From positions 2,436,001-2,500,000 of the forward strand of contig NC_016935.1 in NCBI RefSeq assembly GCF_000250655.1: a DNA stretch of 64,000 bases, written 5' to 3'. This DNA comes from Paenibacillus mucilaginosus 3016. Lineage in GTDB: Bacteria; Bacillota; Bacilli; Paenibacillales; NBRC-103111. Positions 45,652-53,318 of this stretch are shown in pieces. Position 1 is the stretch's first letter, and each line of letters opens with the position of its first letter. The position numbers were made by a program, and so were the translations under genes. A model generated the notes under the pieces. It had not been told where the DNA came from. It did no database searches and worked only from the letters and a program-made list of their open reading frames with translations.

Positions 45652-48228
45652 ATGTTCACAGGAGGCAAGCTTCGCGTAAGAAAGAAATGGTTTCCCATGA
45701 TCCTGGCTTTGACGATGGCATGCAGTATGCTGCCGCAGCCGGTCAGTGTCCATGCAAGCGAGACGAATCCCTACCTGCCGCCCGAAGGGCCGGAGTGGAA
45801 CAAGCTGCGTGATCTCAATATCGACAGTTACGCTTGGGGCTACGGAAGCACGGTGACATCCGTCAGCTATGCAGGCAGGCAAGCGTTCCGGCATGACGTT
45901 ACGGGTTCTTGGGCCAGCCAGTTTATTATGAATGGATGGCAGACTTTCAATCTCGCTCCGTATGATGAGAATGGGACGCTGGAGTTTGATATCATCGGCC
46001 AAGCCGGAGGCGAGCAGGTGCAGATCGGGTTCCAGGATGTGGTCCATGAGCGGAGAGTGAACGGGGCGTTCTTCACGGATTCGGACGCGCAGCCTGAGGA
46101 AACAAGACAGGATGCCCTGTCGCAGGATATGAATTCCTACGTTCCGGTAACTCGGGAATGGCAGCACGTATCGATTCCGCTGAAGACCATCACGGGCAGC
46201 AATGCCCTCTTCGAAAAGAAACAAGTTCAGCTTCTGAAGTTAACCGGGACAAGCAGCAGCCCGTCTACGTTCTGGATCAGCAACATTCGCATCGTATCGC
46301 CGGATAAGGAAGCGAGCGCGATGCCGATCAAAGTCAACCAGGTCGGGTATACGCCCGGCAGTGACAAGTACGCGCTTGTCAGCGGGTACTACAACGAAGT
46401 ATCCGCCGGACCGGGCACCCCGTTCCAGGTAAGAAGACAGTCGGATGACAGCATAGCTTATTCGGGTCAATTATCCCTTGTCAAAGCTTATGACGCTCTC
46501 TCCGGAGAGAAAGTGCTCAAAGCGGATTTCACACCGCTGAAGGAAACGGGCTCGTTCTATGTTACCGTCAATGAAGTGGCAGTTCCCTCCGTCCCTTTTG
46601 AGATAAACAGCGGCGTGTATGGCGGTTTGCTGAAAGATGTCACGAAATTCTTTTATTATCAGAGAGCCAACGCAGACTTGCAGGCAGCCCACGCCGGTGA
46701 GTATGCCCGTACCGGTGCGCATAAGCAGGATGCTGCGCTTCCCCTTCAGTCCAGCAGTATAACGAGGGACGTGTCCGGAGGCTGGTGGGATGCCGGAGAT
46801 ACCGGCAAATACGTGACGGCCGGTGCGACAGCAGTATCGGATCTGCTGTGGGCGTACGAAACGTTCCCGAAGCAGTTCAGGGACGGGCAGTTGAATATTC
46901 CGGAGAGCGGGAACGGCGTTCCGGATCTGCTTGACGAAATTAAATTCGAGACGGATTTCTTCCTGAAGATGCAGGACCCGGTATCGGGCGGCTTCTACGC
47001 TTATGTGAACCGTGAACCTGTCCCGAACCGGTACATCATGGACGGTACAGGCTCTGCAAGCGTTATTCCTACCGCCCAGACGGCCAATACGGTTGGAGCC
47101 TTAGCCCATGCTGCTGTGGTATTCAAAGGGGTGCCGGGGCAATCGGCGTACGCCGCCAAGCTCCTCGCAGCGGCTGTCCGCGGATGGAATTTTCTTGAGG
47201 TCAATCCGCAGTATATCGCACAGCCGGACGGACCGTACAATGATCAGGAAGACCTCAATGACCGCTTCTATGCCGCGGCTGTACTGTACCGTGCAACAGG
47301 TGAGCAGAAGTATAACGCTTACGTGCAGGCCCATTATCAAGCCTTCGCTTCCAAATTCAGTACCGCGGACTTCTCGCACGGAATTAACGGGATGGAAATG
47401 ATCGGTTATTATCATTACCTCAAATCGAATATGCCGGATGCGGCGGTCAAAGCATGGTTTACGCAGCAGTTTACGGCTTGGCGCGCCAAGGTGATCGATA
47501 CAACCCTGAATACCGCGGTGTGGCGCAACTCCACGAACGAGGGGTTCTATTGGGGAGCCAATTCCAATGTGGCCAGCGTACCGATGAGTCTGGCTATCGG
47601 AAGCATGATTACCGGGCAGTATAACGCGGAGAATCTGAAGGTGGCTTCCGGCAATCTTCATTACCTGCTCGGCATCAATCCGCTGCAGTTGAGTTACATT
47701 ACCGGTCACGGCGAGAATCGGATTCACCGGACGCATCATGAGATCTTTATGAGAGATTTCAAAGTGGAAATGCCGGGAGGCTATATGGTGGGGGGGCCGA
47801 ATAACGGGAAGGCCAAATTCCCGGCCAAAGCTTACAATCATTCGACCGTAGACTGGGAAACGAATGAGCAGGCGCTGAACTATAACTCTCCGCTCGTATT
47901 CCTGACTGCCATGATGCTGGCTGCAGAACAACCGGAGAAGGTTTATGTATCTTCCATTACCTTGAATAAAACGACTGAAACCTTAAAGCTGCGTTCTCAA
48001 TCCACGGTAACGGCGTCCGTTGGTCCGGAGACTGCCGAGAATAAAAGGGTAACGGTGAAGTCCAAGAATCCTAACGTGGCCAAGGTGGCATATGCCGTTT
48101 ATGATGCAAGCACCGGACAAACCAGCTTTACGGTCTCGGCCGTCGGGATCGGATCAACACAGATTGTCGTCACGTCTCAAGACGGCAAAGCGTCAGCCCT
48201 TTATAACATCAGCGTAACCAGGAAGTAG
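45652..48228 (+). CDS. Secreted GH9 endoglucanase-type glycoside hydrolase with Ig-like domains
   Basis: An 858-residue protein with a signal peptide (KLRVRKKW then a hydrophobic core, cleavage near VHAS-ETNP, residue 36). Residues 40-220 form a beta-rich, possibly carbohydrate-binding domain. Residues 225-320 (IKVNQVGYTPGSDKYALVSG) are the Ig-like module that precedes many GH9 catalytic domains. The (alpha/alpha)6 catalytic domain runs to about 765, with GGWWDAGD (Asp380 and Asp383), GINPLQLSYITGHG, a histidine-rich active-site strand, and the general acid in ETNEQALNYNSPLVF (Glu739). A BIG2-type Ig domain ends the protein. GH9 enzymes cut beta-1,4-glucans; related GH9 proteins act on other beta-glucans, so the substrate is not fixed. 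AGGAGG precedes the ATG, a cre-like site lies upstream and a terminator follows, so it is transcribed alone. Confidence 0.88.
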   Translation: MFTGGKLRVRKKWFPMILALTMACSMLPQPVSVHASETNPYLPPEGPEWNKLRDLNIDSYAWGYGSTVTSVSYAGRQAFRHDVTGSWASQFIMNGWQTFNLAPYDENGTLEFDIIGQAGGEQVQIGFQDVVHERRVNGAFFTDSDAQPEETRQDALSQDMNSYVPVTREWQHVSIPLKTITGSNALFEKKQVQLLKLTGTSSSPSTFWISNIRIVSPDKEASAMPIKVNQVGYTPGSDKYALVSGYYNEVSAGPGTPFQVRRQSDDSIAYSGQLSLVKAYDALSGEKVLKADFTPLKETGSFYVTVNEVAVPSVPFEINSGVYGGLLKDVTKFFYYQRANADLQAAHAGEYARTGAHKQDAALPLQSSSITRDVSGGWWDAGDTGKYVTAGATAVSDLLWAYETFPKQFRDGQLNIPESGNGVPDLLDEIKFETDFFLKMQDPVSGGFYAYVNREPVPNRYIMDGTGSASVIPTAQTANTVGALAHAAVVFKGVPGQSAYAAKLLAAAVRGWNFLEVNPQYIAQPDGPYNDQEDLNDRFYAAAVLYRATGEQKYNAYVQAHYQAFASKFSTADFSHGINGMEMIGYYHYLKSNMPDAAVKAWFTQQFTAWRAKVIDTTLNTAVWRNSTNEGFYWGANSNVASVPMSLAIGSMITGQYNAENLKVASGNLHYLLGINPLQLSYITGHGENRIHRTHHEIFMRDFKVEMPGGYMVGGPNNGKAKFPAKAYNHSTVDWETNEQALNYNSPLVFLTAMMLAAEQPEKVYVSSITLNKTTETLKLRSQSTVTASVGPETAENKRVTVKSKNPNVAKVAYAVYDASTGQTSFTVSAVGIGSTQIVVTSQDGKASALYNISVTRK

Positions 48229-48279
48229 TTTGGAAAAGAGGCTGGGCTAGCTTAGGGACAAACGAAGGTTCAGCCGATG

Positions 48280-48332
48280 AAAATAGCCGTGAGACTTGGA
48301 AGAATACTCTTCAAGATCACGGCTATTTTTTT
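48280..48332 (+). terminator. Intrinsic terminator after the GH9 gene
   Basis: A perfect 13-bp stem (AAAATAGCCGTGA with TCACGGCTATTTT) with an inner CTTG/CAAG helix is followed by a run of seven T. The A-rich start could also serve the other strand, but no minus-strand gene ends here. Confidence 0.85.
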
Positions 48333-48383
48333 GATGCTTGAAAGGTTTGATGCTTGAAATTGCAGCTTTCTCACAAAATGATA

Positions 48384-48412
48384 TTGAAACGTTTCCAAAT
48401 AGGTGTTATGAT
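48384..48412 (+). promoter_or_regulatory. Promoter and overlapping operator of the LacI-family regulator gene
   Basis: TTGAAA (48384-48389) and TATGAT (48407-48412) are spaced by exactly 17 bases. The palindrome TTGAAACGTTTCCAA (48384-48398) covers the -35 element and the start of the spacer. The same GAAACGTTTC core recurs upstream of the ABC importer. A repressor bound here would shut off its own promoter, so autoregulation is likely. Confidence 0.65.
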
Positions 48413-48457
48413 ATGGATATCAAGGAAAGAGGCAGTGTGCAGCGGGAGGTATCAGGC

Positions 48458-49432
48458 TTGTCAAACTTGAAAGATGTGGCGGAATTGGCCGGAGTTGGTG
48501 TGGGTACCGTATCGCGGGTCATCAACAATCATGCTTCCGTCAAACCGAAGACTCGGGAAAAGGTCCTGGAAGCGATTAAGCAGTTGAATTATGTGCCGAA
48601 TGAAATCGCCAGGAACTTTAAAATGCAAAAATCCAATCTAGTCGCGCTGCTGCTGCCAAGCATATGGAATCCATTCTTCTCGGAGCTTGCTTATTACATT
48701 GAGGACGAGCTGGACCGTGAAGGCTACAAATTGATTCTGTGCAACAGCGGAGGCAAGCCGGCGAAGGAACTGTATTACTTCGATACGCTCAGCCAGAACA
48801 AAGTGGCGGGGGTTCTTGGGATTACCTATAACGATATTGAGAGCAGTCTGGATACGGAGATTCCGATCGTCAGCATCGACCGTCACTTTTCCAAATCCGT
48901 CCCCTGCGTTACGTCGGATAACTATACCGGCGGCCGGATTGCCATGAGGGAATTGTACAGGGCGGGTGTTCGTAAGCCGGCTTTCCTGGGCGTAGTGACC
49001 GCGATTTTTAGCGAGACGATGCTCCGGAAGAAAGGGTTCATTGACGAGGCGGAGTCCTTGGGGCTTGACTATATCGTCTACGAAGAGCCTGACCCTGTGA
49101 TGGACGATCTGAAGTACTTCGGTAACTTCTTCAAGGTTAGAGAGCATCGCGAGGTCGATGGTGTATTTGCCATCACGGATATTTTTGCGGCCAAATACAT
49201 CGATCAAGCGCAGAAGTACGGGATCCGTGTTCCTCAGGACGTGAAGGTGATCGGCTATGACGGCATTCAAGATAACACGCTTTTCCATCCCATTCTATCC
49301 ACGATTCGCCAGCCGGTAGAGGAGATGGCCCGCACCTCGGTGAGACTGCTTCTGAGTCAAATCGCCGGAGAGTCGGTTTCGCTGGACACCATTCGGATTC
49401 CGGTACAGTTCAGGCCCGGGGAGACAACGTAG
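48458..49432 (+). CDS. LacI-family transcriptional regulator of the fructan locus
   Basis: A 324-residue protein from a TTG start with GGGAGG 8 bases upstream; it then begins with the classic helix-turn-helix LKDVAELAGVGVGTVSRVIN and the hinge helix region. Residues 60-320 are the periplasmic-binding-protein-like sensor domain (VALLLPSIWNPFFSEL, then ITDIFAAKYI and VKVIGYDGIQDNTLF). The open frame extends upstream to 48338, but that part has no homology and crosses the promoter, so it was excluded. LacI regulators bind a sugar and release their operators. The matching palindromes in its own promoter and before the importer genes make it the probable repressor of the fructan importer. The inducer is unknown; a short fructo-oligosaccharide or fructose is likely from context. 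Confidence 0.9.
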   Translation: MSNLKDVAELAGVGVGTVSRVINNHASVKPKTREKVLEAIKQLNYVPNEIARNFKMQKSNLVALLLPSIWNPFFSELAYYIEDELDREGYKLILCNSGGKPAKELYYFDTLSQNKVAGVLGITYNDIESSLDTEIPIVSIDRHFSKSVPCVTSDNYTGGRIAMRELYRAGVRKPAFLGVVTAIFSETMLRKKGFIDEAESLGLDYIVYEEPDPVMDDLKYFGNFFKVREHREVDGVFAITDIFAAKYIDQAQKYGIRVPQDVKVIGYDGIQDNTLFHPILSTIRQPVEEMARTSVRLLLSQIAGESVSLDTIRIPVQFRPGETT

Positions 49433-49464
49433 CTTCTTACGCAGGGCCTGATTTTTTCACCCGA

Positions 49465-49481
49465 TTTGGAAACGTTTCAAA
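49465..49481. promoter_or_regulatory. LacI-type operator, copy 1 upstream of the ABC importer
   Basis: TTTGGAAACGTTTCAAA is a near-perfect inverted repeat around GAAACGTTTC. It shares its core with the operator in the regulator's own promoter. It lies just after the regulator's stop codon. Confidence 0.65.
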
Positions 49482-49512
49482 TTCGATTGCCTGGATGGGG
49501 TCTTGATCGGGG

Positions 49513-49531
49513 TTTTGGAAACGTTTCAAAA
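49513..49531. promoter_or_regulatory. LacI-type operator, copy 2 upstream of the ABC importer
   Basis: TTTTGGAAACGTTTCAAAA is the most symmetric of the set. Its centre is 49 bases from that of copy 1, which would place both on about the same helical face if the helix repeats every 10 bases or so. Confidence 0.65.
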
Positions 49532-49538
49532 AAACCGC

Positions 49539-49553
49539 ACGAAACCGTTTCCT
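49539..49553. promoter_or_regulatory. LacI-type operator, degenerate copy 3
   Basis: ACGAAACCGTTTCCT contains GAAACCGTTTC, a version of the palindrome with one extra central base. It lies 25 bases from the centre of copy 2. Weaker than copies 1 and 2. Confidence 0.4.
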
Positions 49554-49585
49554 ATTCGTAAAAAGGGGGTCACTGCAGATCTGAA

Positions 49586-49601
49586 ATGGAAACGATTCAA
49601 T
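49586..49601. promoter_or_regulatory. LacI-type operator, copy 4 just before the importer genes
   Basis: ATGGAAACGATTCAAT has the GGAAACG half-site with a less perfect right half. It lies 26 bases before the TTG start of the first permease, close to or downstream of the expected transcription start, where it could act as a roadblock. Confidence 0.5.
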
Positions 49602-49627
49602 ATACATCGAAAGCGAGGTAAATTCTT

Positions 49628-50536
49628 TTGAATTCAAGTCGTTTCAAAGCGATTGCAAACAATTATCAGCTTTACCTTTTCTTGCTGCCCACGCTCTTGT
49701 ATTTTGCAATTTTCGCTTATTGGCCCATGTACGGGGTCATCATCGCGTTTAAAGATTTTTCCGTGACGAAGGGAATCTTGGGGAGCCCCTGGGTAGGGTT
49801 CGAGCACTTCGAACGGTTCTTTACCTCCTATAACTTTAAGGAGCTGATTGGCAATACGCTTGGACTCAGTGTGCTTGGTCTGATCGTGACCTTTCCGCTC
49901 CCCATCGTTCTTGCCTTGCTGTTGAATCAAGTGTCGAACCTGCGTTTTAAGAAGTTCGTTCAAACCACGGTGTATGCCCCTTTCTTTATATCGACTGTCG
50001 TCTTGTCGGGCATGATTCTGGTTTTCCTGTCTCCGACGGGAATTATCAATCAGGCTATCGTGCAGTTGAGCGGAAAAGAACCGATTCTGTTTATGTCCCA
50101 GCCGGAGTATTTCAAAGCCATCTATATCTTATCCGATGTCTGGCAGGGGACAGGATTCAGTGCCATCGTCTATATTGCGGCCCTGGCCGGCGTGAATCCC
50201 GAAATTCATGAGGCGGCCATCGTCGATGGTGCAACGAAGTGGCAGCGTATCTTGAATGTCGATCTGCCTTCGATCATGCCTACAGCGATTATTCTCTTGA
50301 TTCTGGCGGTCGGCAATGTGATGGGGGTGGGCTTCGAGAAGGCGTATCTGCTGCAGACACCGACCAATTTACCGAGCTCGGAAATTATCTCAACCTATGT
50401 TTACAAGGTGGGCCTGAAGCAATCTCAATACAGTTTCTCCGCTGCAGTGGGGTTATTTAACTCGGTCATTAATCTTATCCTGCTGATCGCCGTCAACAAA
50501 ACCGCCAAAAAACTGTCCAATACAAGCTTATTCTAG
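49628..50536 (+). CDS. Sugar ABC transporter permease, LplB family
   Basis: A 302-residue inner-membrane protein from a TTG start, with GAGG ten bases upstream. It has about six hydrophobic segments and the EAA loop EAAIVDGATKWQRILNVDLP near residue 197, which contacts the ATPase. The opening YLFLLPTLLYFAIFAYWPMYG is typical of LplB-type permeases that import oligosaccharides in Paenibacillus and Bacillus. It would pair with the next gene as a heterodimeric channel, with the lipoprotein downstream as the sugar receptor. No ATPase gene is in the window, as is common for this family, which shares an MsmX-like ATPase encoded elsewhere. Confidence 0.9.
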   Translation: MNSSRFKAIANNYQLYLFLLPTLLYFAIFAYWPMYGVIIAFKDFSVTKGILGSPWVGFEHFERFFTSYNFKELIGNTLGLSVLGLIVTFPLPIVLALLLNQVSNLRFKKFVQTTVYAPFFISTVVLSGMILVFLSPTGIINQAIVQLSGKEPILFMSQPEYFKAIYILSDVWQGTGFSAIVYIAALAGVNPEIHEAAIVDGATKWQRILNVDLPSIMPTAIILLILAVGNVMGVGFEKAYLLQTPTNLPSSEIISTYVYKVGLKQSQYSFSAAVGLFNSVINLILLIAVNKTAKKLSNTSLF

Positions 50537-50548
50537 GAGGGACGAACC

Positions 50549-51459
50549 GTGTCCGTCGGTCAGACCAACGCAACGTTAAGATCGCGCAACGATTTGATAT
50601 TCGATGTCCTGAACTATTTCGTTCTATCGGCCATCGCGATTATTGTACTGTATCCCTTGTATTTCGTCTTTATCGCTTCCATCAGCAACCCCACAGCGGT
50701 TCTCAATGGGGAGATGTGGATTTGGCCGAAAGGCATTACGATGGAAGGCTATTCGAGAATCATCCAGGAAGGCAGCATTTGGAGAGGGTATCAAAACACC
50801 ATCCTCTATACGAGCGTCGGTACGGCCATTAACGTACTGCTCACGGTACTGGCAGGCTACGCTCTATCGCGCAAAGATTTATATGGACGCAATACGATCA
50901 TGGTATACCTGCTCATCACCATGTTCTTCTCCGGCGGGTTGATCCCCTACCTATCTCGTCATCAAAAAGCTGCATCTGATCAATACGATGTGGGCGCTGA
51001 TTCTGCCGAAGGCCGTATCCCTCTTTAATATTCATTATCGCCCGGTCGTTTTTCCAGGATACGATTCCCGTTGAACTGCTTGAGGCTGCGAAGATGGACG
51101 GATGTTCGGACGTTACTTTTTTTGCCAAGATCGTGCTTCCGCTCTCCAAGGCCATTATTGCCGTATTGGCATTGTTCTACGCCGTCGGTTACTGGAACTC
51201 CTTCTTCGACGCCCTGATCTACCTGGGGGACGAACGGATGTATCCGCTGCAGCTGGTGCTGCGCAACCTGTTGGTCATTCAGAACGAGCTCGCGAGCCAA
51301 TTCGTGACCGATGTGGAATCGGCGGAAGTCCAGCAGCGTGTGGCCAGTTTGTTGAAGTATGGTGTCATTGTGATTGCTTCTCTGCCGTTACTCATCGTAT
51401 ATCCCTTTATCCAGCGTTATTTTGTCCAGGGGGTCATGATCGGCAGCGTGAAAGGATAG
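50549..51459 (+). pseudogene. Sugar ABC transporter permease, YtcP-like, with two frameshifts
   Basis: The N-terminal part (MSVGQTNATLRSRNDLIF to TMFFSGGLIP) and the C-terminal part (DTIPVELLEAAKMDG to GVMIGSVKG) together make a normal YtcP-type permease of about 300 residues, but in three frames. An extra T at about 50948 shifts the first break: skipping it restores IPTYLVIKKLHL. An extra C at about 51033 makes the second: skipping it restores NIIIARSFFQDTIP. The EAA loop (EAAKMDGCSDVTFFAKIVLP) is intact in the last frame. Either the gene is dead, which would disable the importer, or the sequence carries two single-base insertions 85 bases apart. It starts 12 bases after the LplB-like gene, behind a good AGGAGGG. 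Confidence 0.85.
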
Positions 51460-51577
51460 TCCGGCCGGTTTTTGGGAAGATAGCCGTAAAGGGGGTGGTG
51501 GATTCCAGAATCAACGTTGGCTTGTGAGGGAAAAGGGCGGTTACTTGATCAGCGTGTAAAAAAGGGAGGAAAAGAAA

Positions 51578-53194
51578 TTGAAAAAAAGATATGCTGCGTC
51601 TGTTGTGCCATTGGTCATGGCAAGTCTGCTGGTAAGCGCATGCAACAAAGAAGCTGGGGATTCGAACGCGTCCAAGTCGAATGAAGGCGGTACTCCGGCG
51701 GCCGAAATCAATATGACCGGATACCCGATTGTAAAGGATAAGGTCACATTGAAGTTCGTATCCCCCAAAAATCCGTTAGCTCCGAGCTTCGGCGAAATGA
51801 CCTTCTTCAAGAATCTGGAGGCCCAATCCAATGTGCATATTGAGTGGAATAATATCGCAAGCGACGGCTATCAAGAGAAGAAGAACTTGCTATTGGCGAC
51901 AAACGATCTTCCGGATGCCTTCTATAACGCACAATTCTCGGATTTCGACTTGATTAAATACGGCAGCGAAGGAACCATCATCCCGCTGGAGAATCTGATC
52001 GATAAGTACATGCCGAACCTGAAGAAGTTATTCGAGGCGCGTCCGGATTTGAAAGCGGTGGTCACGGCCCCCGACGGGCATATCTACTCCTTGCCTTACG
52101 CAGAAGAGATGAATCTCATCAACATGCCCAACCAGATGTTCATCAACAAGAAGTGGCTGGATCAATTGAATCTGAAGGTGCCGACGACGCTGGATGAGTA
52201 CCATGACGCCTTGAAGGCGTTCAAGGACAATAATGTGAACGGCAAGGGGACGGTCATTCCGCTTTCCTGGTGGTTCCAGGGCTGGTGCGGGAACGAAGGA
52301 GATCTGCTGGGGATGTTCGGAGCGCCGGACGTAACGACGGATGACCACCGGATCGTCAAAGACGGCAAGGTCCACTATTCGCTGGCTCTCCCGGAATATA
52401 AGGAAGCCATTGCCTACTACCATACTTGGTACAAAGAGGGATTGATCGATAAGGAAATCGCCAGCATGGATGGGGAGAAGCTGAAGGCAAAGGGCAAAAC
52501 CACCGATGAAACCCTGGGATCCTTTATTTGGTGGGAAGGAGCCGAGATTGTCGGCGAAGAGCGGATGAAAGATTACGTCCTGATGCCGCCTCTCAAAAAT
52601 AAAGAAGGCCAAATTCTCATCGGCAAAAGCAACTACTCCGAGTACTCTCGCGACTCTTTCGTGATTACGAAGGCGAACAAGCATCCGGAAATTACTGCCC
52701 GCTGGGTAGACCAGCTGTATGAACCTAAGACGGCGATCCAGGCGCACTGGGGACCGATCGGTGAAGTGTACAAGGAAGAGAACGGCAAGCTTGTGAACCT
52801 GCCGGTGCCGCAAGGGACAACGGCCGGCGAATACCGTATTAAAGTAGCTCCAGGCGGACCGGTTGTCATTACGAAGGACGCATTCGGCAAGCTGGTGGAG
52901 ATGGAGCCGCGCGCGAAGCAGCGTTTGGACGAACTGCAAAAGCATTACTTCCCGTACCAGGTAAAAGAAAATTATCCTTTCGTCTTCTTCTCCGCAGAAG
53001 ATCTGGAGCAAATCAACCAGATCGAGACCCAGCTCAAAGAGTATACGAAGCAAATGAAAGCGAAGTGGCTCATGGAAGGCGGCGTCGAGAAAGAATGGGA
53101 CGGCTACCTGAAGAAACTGGATCAGATCGGACTGCAAAAGCTGCTCCAAATCTACCAAAAGGGCTACGACGATTTCAAGAAGAACAACAGCTAA
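51578..53194 (+). CDS. Sugar-binding lipoprotein of the ABC importer (LplA-like)
   Basis: A 538-residue extracellular solute-binding protein. The signal sequence ends in the lipobox LVSAC (Cys22), so it is anchored to the outer face of the membrane by a lipid on that cysteine. The rest is the long two-lobed fold of the LplA type seen with LplB/YtcP permeases, with phrases such as GTVIPLSWWFQGW and HWGPIGEVYKEENGKL. The start is a TTG with GGGAGGA seven bases upstream. It follows the two permeases, and a cytoplasmic GH32 enzyme follows it, so it probably captures fructo-oligosaccharides. The ligand is inferred from neighbours only. Confidence 0.9.
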   Translation: MKKRYAASVVPLVMASLLVSACNKEAGDSNASKSNEGGTPAAEINMTGYPIVKDKVTLKFVSPKNPLAPSFGEMTFFKNLEAQSNVHIEWNNIASDGYQEKKNLLLATNDLPDAFYNAQFSDFDLIKYGSEGTIIPLENLIDKYMPNLKKLFEARPDLKAVVTAPDGHIYSLPYAEEMNLINMPNQMFINKKWLDQLNLKVPTTLDEYHDALKAFKDNNVNGKGTVIPLSWWFQGWCGNEGDLLGMFGAPDVTTDDHRIVKDGKVHYSLALPEYKEAIAYYHTWYKEGLIDKEIASMDGEKLKAKGKTTDETLGSFIWWEGAEIVGEERMKDYVLMPPLKNKEGQILIGKSNYSEYSRDSFVITKANKHPEITARWVDQLYEPKTAIQAHWGPIGEVYKEENGKLVNLPVPQGTTAGEYRIKVAPGGPVVITKDAFGKLVEMEPRAKQRLDELQKHYFPYQVKENYPFVFFSAEDLEQINQIETQLKEYTKQMKAKWLMEGGVEKEWDGYLKKLDQIGLQKLLQIYQKGYDDFKKNNS

Positions 53195-53226
53195 AGCAAG
53201 CCGCATGATATCCGGCACCTAATGCG

Positions 53227-53272
53227 GAAGAACAAACCGGAGCGATATTCCAGTGGTTCCGGTTTGTTCTTC
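53227..53272 (+). promoter_or_regulatory. Perfect 15-bp hairpin between the binding-protein and fructosidase genes
   Basis: GAAGAACAAACCGGA (53227-53241) and TCCGGTTTGTTCTTC (53258-53272) pair without mismatch over a 16-base loop. No T-run follows, so it is unlikely to be a strong intrinsic terminator. Such intercistronic hairpins often protect the 3' end of the binding-protein mRNA and set its excess over the downstream gene; that role is inferred. Confidence 0.65.
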
Positions 53273-53318
53273 ACGAACGAATAAGGCTTTGTCTTTGAAT
53301 AGGAAGGATGAACACGAA

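Noticed and set aside
52028..53218. Open frame of 396 codons antisense to the binding-protein gene
   Set aside because: The plus strand encodes a clear lipoprotein with a lipobox; the antisense frame has no motif.
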